Shown here one piece after another: positions 53,319-62,047 of a DNA stretch of 64,000 bases. The stretch's first letter is position 1, and every line of letters starts with the position of its first letter. Below the pieces are notes generated by a model. It had not been told where the DNA came from and did not search any database. It saw only the letters and a program-made list of their open reading frames with translations. The position numbers were made by a program, and so were the translations under genes. The DNA is from Clostridiales bacterium (GTDB lineage Bacteria; Bacillota; Clostridia; Oscillospirales; Oscillospiraceae), in NCBI GenBank assembly GCA_902362775.1, contig CABIXV010000006.1, positions 133,827-197,826 of the forward strand, written 5' to 3'.

Positions 53319-53885
53319 TCACAATTTGTTTAAAATATCAATGCGTTTCTGGGCTTTCTCTTCGATCACTTCCATATATGCCCCCATATAATCCCAATCG
53401 GGAACGAAACCCTCGTCTGTATATTTTTTATTTGTATCAATTATAAATTCACCATTCTTGTCTTTTTGTGCTGGCAAACTAACTCTCAACGTCTTCAAAT
53501 TATTGCTTGTCAGTGCATCACTATAATCAAATTTTTGCGCCATAATTTTTATTACTGTACAAATAAATAGGGCATTGTACCTTGTGAGGTTTTCATTATA
53601 TAGCAAGGAGATGGCCGAGCCAGCACCCCCACGACCGAGAAAATCGTCTTCTTGATAAAATGAGGATCCGTCAAGAGGACTAACAGTAATACAATTTCCT
53701 TTTTCAAGGTCTTCATCTTTATTAGGTTCAAGATAAGAAATGATTCCGTTATTAATGCTTCCCGATGAAACATAAGGCACATCACCTTCGTTGTATGTCT
53801 TTATGCTTCGAGAGGCAGGCGAACTGATTTTAAATAATCGAGAAATCTGAAACTCTTTCCAGTCTAAAATGTTAACCTTATTCAT
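53319..53885 (-). CDS. Restriction-modification specificity (S) subunit, single recognition domain
   Basis: A 188-residue protein resembling one target-recognition domain of type I or type IIB (BcgI-B-like) S subunits: ILDWKEFQISRLFKISSPAS, then VPYVSSGSINNGIISYL, VSPLDGSSFYQEDDFLGRGG, a LRVSLPAQKDKNGEF stretch and FVPDWDYMGAYMEVIEEKAQ. It is about half the size of a two-domain S subunit, so a homodimer would be needed to read a bipartite site. It overlaps the end of the methylase-nuclease gene by 8 nt, so the two form one operon. It is AT-rich compared with flanking elements. Confidence 0.82.
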   Translation of the reverse strand: MNKVNILDWKEFQISRLFKISSPASRSIKTYNEGDVPYVSSGSINNGIISYLEPNKDEDLEKGNCITVSPLDGSSFYQEDDFLGRGGAGSAISLLYNENLTRYNALFICTVIKIMAQKFDYSDALTSNNLKTLRVSLPAQKDKNGEFIIDTNKKYTDEGFVPDWDYMGAYMEVIEEKAQKRIDILNKL

Positions 53886-55722
53886 TAGTTTTATCTCTTT
53901 CCACATTTATTGCGATTCTATTTTCGTCGTGTTCCGCTGACAAGTTGCTGAGATAGATCACTTTATTTGCTATGCTTTCCTTTAGAGATTTAACATCAAT
54001 TTCCTCTTTGAACATTAGATAATCCAACATAGTTTCCAGAAAATCTTCTTCATTCACTTCAAAGGGGATTTCATCTTTTTGATAACTTAAACAATCCTTT
54101 GGCTTTATCCACTTTATGCTATCGTCTCCGCTTTGTTTTTTGATAATATCCACCCATTTATTTTCAATTGCATTCCAGCGATGCTTTATGTCCTGACGTC
54201 CTTGGTTTTTTACTCTTTCAAGCCCATCTTCTTTGATATAACATGTAAATATTTCTTCATCATTTTGAGGGGCACCACTCTCAAAGATAAAAATAGATGT
54301 GGTTATTCCTTCATCAAAAGTTTTTTCGGGAAGTTTAATAATTTTCAGGAGCTTATGCTTACTTAATATCCCGGTGACGGCTTTCTGAGATATTTTTTCA
54401 AGTTTCTTATCTGGCAGAAGAAATGCTGCAATAGAATGAGGTTCGATATTATCTAAAACATTCTTAATGATTATTTCCGGATGACATTTTCTCTCATAAG
54501 GTGGGTTCATCAAAACTTTTGTTATTTTTTTGCTTTTAATCCAATCACAAGCCTCTTGTGATGTCGAATCCATCTGCTCCAGATTAGTTTTTCCATCTTT
54601 GTGAATCAACATATTTGCGCACGCTAATGAAAAAACTCGTTTATCAATCTCTATTCCATACAACTGAGAAGACATTATTTCGTTCGCTTTTTTTGTTGTC
54701 GGACCACCAGCTTGTTTTATCATATCTGACATAGATTTAGTCAAAAATGCTCCGCTTCCACAAGCTGCGTCAAGTATATTATCATGTTTATAATCAACAT
54801 TTATAAGCCGATACATAAACGATGTAACATGATACGGTGTAAATACTTGCCCATTTTCCGACTTCCCTTTATAACGATTAAACTCGTTAAAAAAGATTGT
54901 CATAACATCCTCGCCGTTCCAATTTCTGGAGTTGATCAGTTCTGAAATCACTTCAACATTTGTAATAAAATCATCTATTGCCGCCTGATTATCTGTAATG
55001 TTCATCTGCACTTTTGAATATGTTTCAAGCAGTATTTCAAGTTTTTCGTTCTGCTTTTTAGCTCCATCTAATGATTTTGATAAAGTGTCAAGGATTGTAT
55101 AATGGAAAAGTGAATACGACATTCCCTTAGTTAAAGGAGCTCCATATCGCTTTGCAACTAACGCACAAGCAGTAAACACCATCCTATCATAATAGTCGTT
55201 TACTCCAAACTTATAATGCAACAAGTTATTGATCTTCATGGTGGTCAGATAGATTTCTTTTGTATCTATTTCAAAGTCATCAAACAGATCAATATAGTAC
55301 TCTTTAGATTCGAGACTTTTTGTTCCATCAGTTTTTTCCTTTTCATTCAGGAAAACCTTTGTTTCAATACCGTTATAGAGGATTCCAACTACTCTGGAGT
55401 ATTTACCGCCGGCAATCTTGACATTTTCCAACAATTCTTTAATGAATGCTTTGTTTCTGATATCTTTATCTGAAGCTTTTGTTTCAAGAATAATCGCAAC
55501 TTTGCTACAATCATCAGGCAGATACCATCCATCAGGCTTATGATTGCTCCCCTTACCAGAAAAACCCAGTTGTTTAAAAGTCTTTAGCTGCCCAGTTCCC
55601 TGTTGCACCTTCATTTCAGCTTTATCAAATTCAAGAATTTGTTTAGCTCCTTTGTGGAAGCCAGCTCCATCGGTATAGCCGTCCCGTACTTCATCTTCAG
55701 TCAAAACTCGTACAAGTGCCAT
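53878..55722 (-). CDS. Fused restriction nuclease / N6-adenine methyltransferase (type IIG/IIB-like)
   Basis: A 614-residue protein. The N-terminal part has a PD-(D/E)xK nuclease pattern (GSNHKPDGWYLP ... VAIILETKASD), followed by a helical domain and an N6-DNA methylase with SAM motif I (NILDAACGSGAFLTKSM) and catalytic motif IV (VLMNPPYERK). It would use the adjacent S subunit for site recognition, as in BcgI. ATG 55722 has AAAAAGGAG upstream. No separate HsdR is present, which supports a type II rather than type I system. Strong AT bias suggests recent acquisition. Confidence 0.85.
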   Translation of the reverse strand: MALVRVLTEDEVRDGYTDGAGFHKGAKQILEFDKAEMKVQQGTGQLKTFKQLGFSGKGSNHKPDGWYLPDDCSKVAIILETKASDKDIRNKAFIKELLENVKIAGGKYSRVVGILYNGIETKVFLNEKEKTDGTKSLESKEYYIDLFDDFEIDTKEIYLTTMKINNLLHYKFGVNDYYDRMVFTACALVAKRYGAPLTKGMSYSLFHYTILDTLSKSLDGAKKQNEKLEILLETYSKVQMNITDNQAAIDDFITNVEVISELINSRNWNGEDVMTIFFNEFNRYKGKSENGQVFTPYHVTSFMYRLINVDYKHDNILDAACGSGAFLTKSMSDMIKQAGGPTTKKANEIMSSQLYGIEIDKRVFSLACANMLIHKDGKTNLEQMDSTSQEACDWIKSKKITKVLMNPPYERKCHPEIIIKNVLDNIEPHSIAAFLLPDKKLEKISQKAVTGILSKHKLLKIIKLPEKTFDEGITTSIFIFESGAPQNDEEIFTCYIKEDGLERVKNQGRQDIKHRWNAIENKWVDIIKKQSGDDSIKWIKPKDCLSYQKDEIPFEVNEEDFLETMLDYLMFKEEIDVKSLKESIANKVIYLSNLSAEHDENRIAINVERDKTNE

Positions 55723-55867
55723 TACAATATTCTCCTTTTTATCCCTATTAAGCTATTGTTTTTTACACAAACAACAGTTGCCTTAATATCGAAATGATCA
55801 ATACAAAATCAATCTCCTGGGCATATGCAAACTGCTTACGATATTTCTCCCACAGGGAGCGCATCTC

Positions 55868-56568
55868 CTAGCTTTCTTCGATGTTATGAAGAATACCGGA
55901 AACATCCGCAATCTGCTGAGTCGTACCACGGTGGTTTGCAGTTGCTTTCAGCGCATCCGCAAATACAGCCTTATCGAATCTCTGTGTTGTGGTCAGTATG
56001 TAGGCATCGTAAAAATCTCTCGGACAGGTATTGAACACGCCACGCCGCAGAATGGTTTCCACTTTCTCGGCCATAACGGTTTCAATGTTATATGCCCACA
56101 ACTCATTGGATTTCTCGTCATCGAAGATTTCAGAGAAACTGTACTGCACCGCATGGGGTGTGATAGCATCGCCGGCGGACACATCAATGCTGAGCGGCGT
56201 CAGCAGAGTATCAAACCTTGCGTTCAGCATGACACGATAACCGCCATAAATGTCATCTTCACGGATGGGACCACGCCATCATCAAAAGGGGTGGCACAAA
56301 TCTGCTCCAACGCACCGCAGATCGTCTCCGGTGTAAGGGGCAAATTCTTTAATGTCGTATCCAGATCCATGGTGGCCCGGTTATCCAAACCAACGATGGC
56401 GGCCACCAGCATACCGCCCTTTAACACAAACTTCTCTTTATATTCGGAAGCCGAAAGACAGACAAGCAACCGCTCAAACATATAATTCTGCAAAATGACC
56501 TGCGCCGGGATATTCTTCTGTTTTGCGATGTTGCGAATCTTTGCTTTCAAACTTATTGCCTTGCTCAC
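55868..56568 (-). pseudogene. AbiEii nucleotidyltransferase toxin, disrupted
   Basis: A type IV toxin of the MNT-like AbiEii family, adjacent to an intact AbiEi. The first part (SKAISLKAKIRNIAKQKNIP, KFVLKGGMLVAAIVGLDNRA, TMDLDTTLKNLPL with the catalytic Asp pair) runs to a stop at 56224. The second part (EDDIYGGYRVMLNARF, then ELWAYNIETVMAEKVETILR) is in another frame. The join near DDGV lacks about ten family residues, so an out-of-frame deletion near 56270 is likely. The catalytic motif survives but the protein would be truncated. Confidence 0.8.
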
Positions 56569-57158
56569 AGAAGCACCTCCAGATACTGACGCAAAACATT
56601 GGATACCCGCATCTTTTTTGCGTAAGAATTTAGTTTGTTCAAATCCTTTTTCGGATTTGCCGCATACAGCTTCAACGCTGCGAGAAAAGTCTCTGTCCCT
56701 AATTTATTGCGGCTACGAATCACATCACAAATGGTACGCTCAAGATCGTATACAGGAACATTGTTCCCAGCCGGTGTTCTCAGTGTTGATAGGCCGAGTC
56801 CAAACAATTCCGGCTTGATGTAATACACTTTGCATTCAGATTTAATTGCAGAAGATGGAATACACCCAGAGGGTGCAGTAACCGTATGTTCGAATGGAGT
56901 ACGGTCAGAAATTCCATGAAGGTAGAGCGCCGTCTCGTGCGAAAAAATGATATTTTCAGAGCGCTTGCTAATCGACAGCAGTTCATCCTGCATATCATCA
57001 GGCAGAATGTACTGCCCTTTTACAATTCGATGAATTTTATCTTCTTTGCACAGCTTATAAAGCATGGCTTTGGAAATTCCATGCTGTGCCGCTATTTTGG
57101 TCTCGATGATCCCGCCATGCGCCTTGGCAATGGCAGCCAATTCCGTCACGTAATCCAT
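56565..57158 (-). CDS. abiEi: AbiEi antitoxin/transcriptional regulator
   Basis: A 197-residue AbiEi-family antitoxin with an N-terminal winged helix (LAAIAKAHGGIIETKIAAQH, GISKAMLYKLCKEDKIHRIV) and the AbiEi C-terminal domain (IIFSHETALYLHGISDRTPF, VYDLERTICDVIRSRNKLG). It represses its own operon and counteracts AbiEii indirectly. ATG 57158 behind AGAGGTGA is chosen over an upstream start at 57236. Its end overlaps the AbiEii start by 4 nt. The partner toxin is frameshifted here. Confidence 0.86.
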   Translation of the reverse strand: MDYVTELAAIAKAHGGIIETKIAAQHGISKAMLYKLCKEDKIHRIVKGQYILPDDMQDELLSISKRSENIIFSHETALYLHGISDRTPFEHTVTAPSGCIPSSAIKSECKVYYIKPELFGLGLSTLRTPAGNNVPVYDLERTICDVIRSRNKLGTETFLAALKLYAANPKKDLNKLNSYAKKMRVSNVLRQYLEVLL

Positions 57159-57274
57159 ATACTCACCTCTTGGTCGCAACAAGCTAATAATATTGTATAT
57201 ATAATTACGATTAAAGTCAACAACTTTGTTGGTCATCGTTCAGAGCAGTGATTGCGAACAAAATAGACGTGAAG

Positions 57275-57305
57275 AAGAAACGCAAGAACATCTCTTGCGT
57301 TTCTT
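57275..57305. terminator. Stem-loop upstream of abiEi
   Basis: AAGAAACGCAAGA (57275-57287) pairs with TCTTGCGTTTCTT (57293-57305). Confidence 0.6.
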
Positions 57306-57389
57306 ACTAAGTTTAGTTCGTGTCGCCCCTGCAAAGACTACCGCTCCAAGCGGTTTCCTCGTTTGGCTTTCTAAAGAATATTATGCGTC

Positions 57390-57400
57390 GCTGTAGACAA
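57390..57400 (+). repeat. GCTGTARACAA motif (copy 4)
   Basis: CGCTGTAGACAATA, shared exactly over 14 bases with the copy at 61334. The two direct repeats bracket 3.9 kb of mobilization genes. Confidence 0.5.
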
Positions 57401-57424
57401 TATAAAGGTCTATCGTAGCCTTTC

Positions 57425-57461
57425 AGGTTGAACTGTCAAGTATCTTTTTACAGTTCAACCT
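57425..57461 (-). terminator. Terminator of the zinc-ribbon pseudogene
   Basis: AGGTTGAACTGT (57425-57436) pairs with ACAGTTCAACCT (57450-57461). Confidence 0.65.
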
Positions 57462-57471
57462 CGCAGAAAAA

Positions 57472-58550
57472 TCACACCTGATCCAGTTTCGTGACATATT
57501 CAACATCACTTATGTTGCCTGCTAAATACTCCGCCTTCAGTTCCTGAATATATGCCACCTTCTGGTTCCATTCCTCCGGGCTGATCTTCCCTCGCTGCTT
57601 CCAGGTCTTCAGTCGGTTATATGCTCTTGCGTATTCACGGTAGGCTAACTCCCGACCGTTCTTCTGTTTCTCTTTCCTGTGGGCGCCGACTTGACGGCAG
57701 GTGCGGGTGATTTCTCCCGGTGCTACCCGCTGACAGTACACCGTGTCGTATGCGCCGATCGCCAAAAACCACTTGCCGCAGTTGTGGCAGAGCCGAGGGA
57801 CATTGCCCACTGCCATGCCGCGGTACAAATCCATATACAGAAAGCTGATCAAGTCCTCAAAGGTCATCCGCTCTGCCATAACCGGCTGCCCCGTCTTCTT
57901 GTCCCGCTTTACTACAAAGGAAATGCTCACCGGAAAGTTGAGTCTGCGTTGGTTTATGTACGCAAGATCCTCTTCGTCCTCGGTCTGCATATAGATCTCC
58001 CGGAAGGATTCCTGCACGCCTCGAACGCCGCCGCATACGCCTCCGGCCTGCGGGAGGGCAGTTCCTCAAAGTAGTCGGTCAGCATGTCGTCTGTGTCATA
58101 CCGGAACCGCTGGAGGTCATCTGCCAAGCGGTCATATATCCCGTGCCAGCGCCGCAGCGTCTCATTCTCTGCCGTCCCGACCGTCAGCATACGGTCGAGC
58201 TTCTGCTCGTCACTGCGTAGCTCACGGACAATGCCGCTAACTGAACTCCCCCGCCCCTCCCGGTACGGGATCTTGTTGTACAGCGGAAGTTGCATGACAA
58301 GTTCCCACGCTCGATCCAATGCCTGGATCGCCATCCCCGCGCCGGACGCTGTCCGCGCGGTCAAAAACATATCAAACTCCTGGCTGGCCTGTTGGGTCAG
58401 CTTTTTTAATTCCTCGAGAACTACAGCATCCAATTCCATGGCCTCTGCCGCAAAGTACCCCAGCGGGTATTCTTCGCCCGCTACGATGCTGCTCTTCTTC
58501 CCAAACAGCACATCAAACCGTTCAAAGAAGTGGTCGTTATAGTAGATCAT
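57472..58550 (-). pseudogene. Frameshifted uncharacterised zinc-ribbon protein
   Basis: One protein of about 360 residues split over two frames. The N-terminal part (IYYNDHFFERFDVLFGKKSS to EAYAAAFEA) continues after a one-base loss near 58015 as QESFREIYMQTEDEEDLAYI. It contains LCHNCGKWFLAIGAYDTVYC and RTCRQVGAHRKEKQ, a treble-clef-like CxxC...C...C site also seen in CGNR/ABATE-like and DUF6076-like proteins. RBS GAGAGGG, ATG 58550. The family assignment is tentative. Confidence 0.6.
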
Positions 58551-58886
58551 AGTTTCCCTCTCTGTGTTTCCGATGGACTTTAAGTTGTGTACCCAACAAC
58601 CGCCGGAGCTATTGCGCTCGGTCTTTCTTGTATGCTATGCTCTGATTGTACCTGATTAATATCAACAAATCAATCCGGTGCAGTCGCAGGAACTCAAAAA
58701 TCAATTCAGAAGAAAAGAAGGTGATGAACATGGTCCGCTGAAAAAGGAAAGCCGCCAAACTGCTGCAACAGTCCGGCGGCGCATCGCGTTTCGGAAAACG
58801 CAGACTCCATCTGTGATCAGTCTAACAGAGAGGCCTCCGAAACGCAAACATTTTTCTCTGAATCTAAATTTACGGAGGTAATTGTT
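58551..58886 (+). other. Leader region of element 2
   Basis: About 335 bases without a supported gene. A short open frame at 58678-58881 has no family features. A good TACGGAGG ribosome site ends the region. Confidence 0.4.
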
Positions 58887-59102
58887 TTGAAATCGTCTAT
58901 CTACAAGAGCTACAACGAACTGCCGCTGTTTCTCAACTCGGATACAGTGGCAAATACTCTGGGCGTCGCGCCATCCAGTGCATACGAGCTGATACACGAA
59001 AAAGATTTTCCCACTCTGCGCATCGGCAGCCGCATGGTGGTCCCGAAAGAAAAGTTCATTCAGTAGGTTGAAGAGCACACGAAGGGCGGTGAGCGCACAT
59101 GA
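58887..59102 (+). pseudogene. Excisionase-like HTH protein with premature amber stop (element 2)
   Basis: Close homologue of the element 1 excisionase: LFLNSDTVANTLGVAPSSAY, ELIHEKDFPTLRIGSRMVVP, KEKFIQ, then TAG (59064-59066) where element 1 has TGG (Trp). Past the TAG the frame continues VEEHTKGGERT to a TGA that overlaps the next ATG exactly as in element 1. The truncated product loses only 11 residues and may retain function. Start TTG 58887 after CGGAGG. Confidence 0.75.
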
Positions 59103-59554
59103 GAAGAACGAAACCGCCTGTGGGTTGGGAACACGTGAAAAACTGTTTCCCTGTCCCCAACGAGCTCCTCGAATTCGATCTGCCCGGCGGAGCCATCTCG
59201 GTCTACATCTACCTGCTACGTCATGCAGACCGTAGGACCGGTCAGTGTCATCCCAGTGCTGCGACCATGGCGAAGAAGCTGCGCTACTGCTGGAACACCG
59301 TCGCAAACTATGTTCGACTGCTAGAGAAGCGTGGTCTCATCGTCACGGAAAACACAGTGATCATCACAAAGCGGGGCATCAAGAAAAACGGCAATCTGCT
59401 CTACACCCTTGTCCCCATGCATGAAGTCACGCAGGCATACTACGACCGGCAATTCGCAAAAGCAGACCTCGCAGTCGCGCAGCAGAAGGCCAAAGCAAAA
59501 GTTGAGAAGCTGGGTATGCAGTTCATTCCGGCAAACAATGGTCAGAGCGCATGA
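59099..59554 (+). CDS. Winged-helix HTH protein (element 2)
   Basis: A 151-residue homologue of the protein at 47033: CFPVPNELLEFDLPGGAISV, CHPSAATMAKKLRYCWNTVA, NYVRLLEKRGLIVTENTV. It sits in the same order between excisionase and mobC. ATG 59099 overlaps the excisionase TGA. Confidence 0.75.
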   Translation: MRRTKPPVGWEHVKNCFPVPNELLEFDLPGGAISVYIYLLRHADRRTGQCHPSAATMAKKLRYCWNTVANYVRLLEKRGLIVTENTVIITKRGIKKNGNLLYTLVPMHEVTQAYYDRQFAKADLAVAQQKAKAKVEKLGMQFIPANNGQSA

Positions 59555-59814
59555 CTGCCCCATGTTGCCCCCTGTGTGCCGCTGTGTACGCCCCGACCGG
59601 GGTGGGTAGAGTCCCAGCACCAAACGAAAGAGCGCGGACCTGTGCGCAGGGATTACGAAGATGCGGCGGGTCCCCTGCGGGGGAAATGGCCTTTAGGCTA
59701 TGATAAGTTTCGCCTTTGTGGTACGGGCCTGGGGCCTTGTCCCTGCCCGCCCACTTCGGCAGAGCGGGCAAGCCCGCACCCCTTTTGAAATTCAGGAAAG
59801 GATGTGTACGAAAG
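59555..59814 (+). other. Noncoding region, candidate oriT (element 2)
   Basis: 260 bases between the HTH gene and mobC. It contains GTGCCGCTGTGTACGCCCCG, matching the element 1 region at the same place, and a GCGGGTCCCCTGCGGG hairpin and a GCCCGC...GCGGGC stem near 59750. The nick site is not identified. Confidence 0.4.
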
Positions 59815-60123
59815 ATGCCAATGGATCATTTCCTCCGGGCAAGAGTTCCGGAATGGGAAAAGCGGTATGTGAAAGATAAGGCCGCAAAGGCGCACATGAG
59901 TGAAAGTGAGTTCCTGCGCTACGCCGCCTTCGATAAACAGGTCACGGTGATCGAAGGTGTGGATGAACTGCTCACTGAACTGCGCTACCAGGGCAACAAC
60001 CTGAATCAGTTAACGGTCATGGCGCGGCAGGGACGGATCGAGCTGGTCAACATGGAACCCTTCATGGAGGTGTACGAGCGAATATGGCAAACGTTAAATT
60101 CGTTGCTGTCTCACGTGGTCTGA
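59815..60123 (+). CDS. mobC: MobC relaxosome protein (element 2)
   Basis: A 102-residue MobC-family protein with the characteristic ELRYQGNNLNQLTVMARQG segment following a ribbon-helix-helix-like N-terminus (AKAHMSESEFLRYAAF). It assists the relaxase at oriT. ATG 59815 with AAAGGATG upstream. It overlaps the relaxase start by 40 nt. Confidence 0.87.
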   Translation: MPMDHFLRARVPEWEKRYVKDKAAKAHMSESEFLRYAAFDKQVTVIEGVDELLTELRYQGNNLNQLTVMARQGRIELVNMEPFMEVYERIWQTLNSLLSHVV

Positions 60124-61289
60124 GCGGTATCGTCGACTATGTGACCAACCGGGAAAAGGCCACGGATAAGCTCATCACCGGTGTCAACTGTGTGGCCAGG
60201 ACTGCGGTGCATGAATTCGAAGCGGTGAAAAAACAGTTTCACAAAACTGATGGCCGCGCCTACTATCACATCGTCCAGGCATTCGCTCCCGACGATCCGG
60301 TAGACTTTGAAACGGTGCATCAAATCGGGCTGGAGTTCGCAACGCACTTCAAGGGCTACCAGTGTCTGGTGGCGACCCACATGAACACAAAGCACAAACA
60401 CAATCACATCATCATGAACTCCGTGAACTTCGAGACCGGCATGAAGTTCCACCAGTCAGCGAAAGAGATGCGCATGGTCAAGGAGTTCAACAATGAGCTC
60501 TGCCGCAAGTATGGATTATCCATCACGGAAACGAAAGCAGATCCGTTCTATGTTCCAAAATGGAAGGATGAGTTGAAAGACGCTATCCGTCAGGCCATGG
60601 AATGCAGCAACACCCGTGAGGAGTTCATTGTAGAGATGGAAAGCATGGGCTACGGCGTGAAGTGGGAGCCAAATCAGAAATACATCACCTACACCACCCC
60701 GGACAACATCCGATGCCGTGACAACAAACTGTTCGACCAGACACTGCTCCGCGGCAACATGGAACTGTACTTCGCCATGGGCGGCGCGGCGTATCTGGAA
60801 CAACGCAGGGATGCCGCTGAATATGGTAACCAGCTTCCCACTGTGGACGATGCGGTGTATGGTGTGGCCTCCATCTTCGATGCCATGCTCACAGGTGACA
60901 ATGACCGGTTCCATCTGGAGACCGTTCACCACAGCGACCGTGAGATCCTAATGCTGCTACGGATGGGCAAGAAGCTGGAGCGAGTCGTGCGGGTGGTGGA
61001 TGACGATGACGAGCAGCAGAAGAAAAAGTATGACCCCGCCAAGGAACTCTACTATGCCAGCCTGCTGCTGGGAGACCTGCTCCGCACGGAGCGAAAGCAG
61101 CGGCAGGAACAGGAGGATGACTACGAATACCCTGACATGGATGAGAGCAACACTCAGCAGGAGATCTTGGATGATCCCTACGCCGCCTACGATGAGGAAC
61201 CCGAAGAAGATCTGGAGGAAGAACAGGATATGGAGTACCAGCAGTATCACGGATTTGGTTTCGGCGGCATGGGCGGCATGAGTATGTAA
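60084..61289 (+). CDS. MOB relaxase/mobilization nuclease (element 2)
   Basis: A 401-residue relaxase. The nucleophile candidate is Tyr in SGIVDYVTNREKA. The His-rich metal site is THMNTKHKHNHIIMNSVNF. FVPKWKDELK-like linker residues and a long acidic region (DDDDEQQ, EEPEEDLEEEQDME) precede a Gly/Met-rich end (GFGFGGMGGMSM). It lacks the Sel1 repeats of the element 1 relaxase. It is half coupled to mobC by overlap. Confidence 0.87.
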   Translation: MANVKFVAVSRGLSGIVDYVTNREKATDKLITGVNCVARTAVHEFEAVKKQFHKTDGRAYYHIVQAFAPDDPVDFETVHQIGLEFATHFKGYQCLVATHMNTKHKHNHIIMNSVNFETGMKFHQSAKEMRMVKEFNNELCRKYGLSITETKADPFYVPKWKDELKDAIRQAMECSNTREEFIVEMESMGYGVKWEPNQKYITYTTPDNIRCRDNKLFDQTLLRGNMELYFAMGGAAYLEQRRDAAEYGNQLPTVDDAVYGVASIFDAMLTGDNDRFHLETVHHSDREILMLLRMGKKLERVVRVVDDDDEQQKKKYDPAKELYYASLLLGDLLRTERKQRQEQEDDYEYPDMDESNTQQEILDDPYAAYDEEPEEDLEEEQDMEYQQYHGFGFGGMGGMSM

Positions 61290-61333
61290 AATCCTGTTCG
61301 TAAAGTTCCGCAGGCAAGGTATTATTTTGGGCC

Positions 61334-61344
61334 GCTGTAGACAA
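61334..61344 (+). repeat. GCTGTARACAA motif (copy 5)
   Basis: CGCTGTAGACAATA, 45 nt after the relaxase stop; an exact 14-base match to the copy at 57390. Confidence 0.5.
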
Positions 61345-61482
61345 TAAAAATTTTCTCCTAGCAAGCCAGAAAACAGCATTGTTAGTTTCGTAGAATTTTC
61401 TGTGTCGATACTTCTTTCATTGGCTATTCGGCTGTTCTTCTGGTATTGTGTGTTTGCAAAAAACACGAATGGAGGAACGGCT

Positions 61483-61683
61483 ATGATGAATCAACTTCCA
61501 GTGGAACAGTGCCGGTTCTGCGGCGGCAAAGATATCCGGGTCGGCTGGCAAGGTGACGCGCTGGTGACCTTCAAGCGGAACGGCCTGCTGGACACCCGCA
61601 TCAAGTTCCTGATCTGTGGCAACTGCGGTGCCATCCTGTACCAGTGCGTGGCGGAGCCGCACCGCTTCCCGCAGGCGAGGTAA
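61483..61683 (+). CDS. Small zinc-ribbon protein (element 2)
   Basis: A 66-residue paralogue of the protein at 50315: EQCRFCGGKD and LICGNCGAILY knuckles, GDALVTFKRNGLLDTR core, VAEPHRFPQ end. RBS GGAGGAA, ATG 61483. Function unknown. Confidence 0.8.
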   Translation: MMNQLPVEQCRFCGGKDIRVGWQGDALVTFKRNGLLDTRIKFLICGNCGAILYQCVAEPHRFPQAR

Positions 61684-61688
61684 GCAGT

Positions 61689-62021
61689 ATGTACGACTAC
61701 ATGAAAGCACTGCAACGGCAGTTCGAAACCATCCCTCAGTCGATTCGGGACCTGAACGACGAAGTCAACCGCACCCACAAAGGCCCCTCTTCCCGACTGG
61801 CAAAGGAGGATCGGAAACTCCTGTTGCGGCTGGTGGATCTGGAGGATAACCTACAAAGCGTTGCGACTCTCCACAGTTTCACTTACGGATACCGCCTCGC
61901 CTGCAGCATCCATAGAGAACTGGCGGCGGAATCGATGTACTCCTTCGCCAAGGAGGAAGAAGAACGAGCCTGCGGCAGAGCGCAGGCTCAAGACGAAAAC
62001 GACACAACCAACGAAGAATAA
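61689..62021 (+). CDS. Hypothetical helical protein (element 2)
   Basis: A 110-residue, mostly helical, charged protein (YDYMKALQRQFETIPQSIRD, LLRLVDLEDNLQSVATLHSF) starting five nt after the zinc-ribbon stop. No domain was recognised. It is present in element 2 only; element 1 moves straight to the recombinase. Confidence 0.7.
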   Translation: MYDYMKALQRQFETIPQSIRDLNDEVNRTHKGPSSRLAKEDRKLLLRLVDLEDNLQSVATLHSFTYGYRLACSIHRELAAESMYSFAKEEEERACGRAQAQDENDTTNEE

Positions 62022-62047
62022 TCCCCACCCAGGAGGTGAACACAGCA

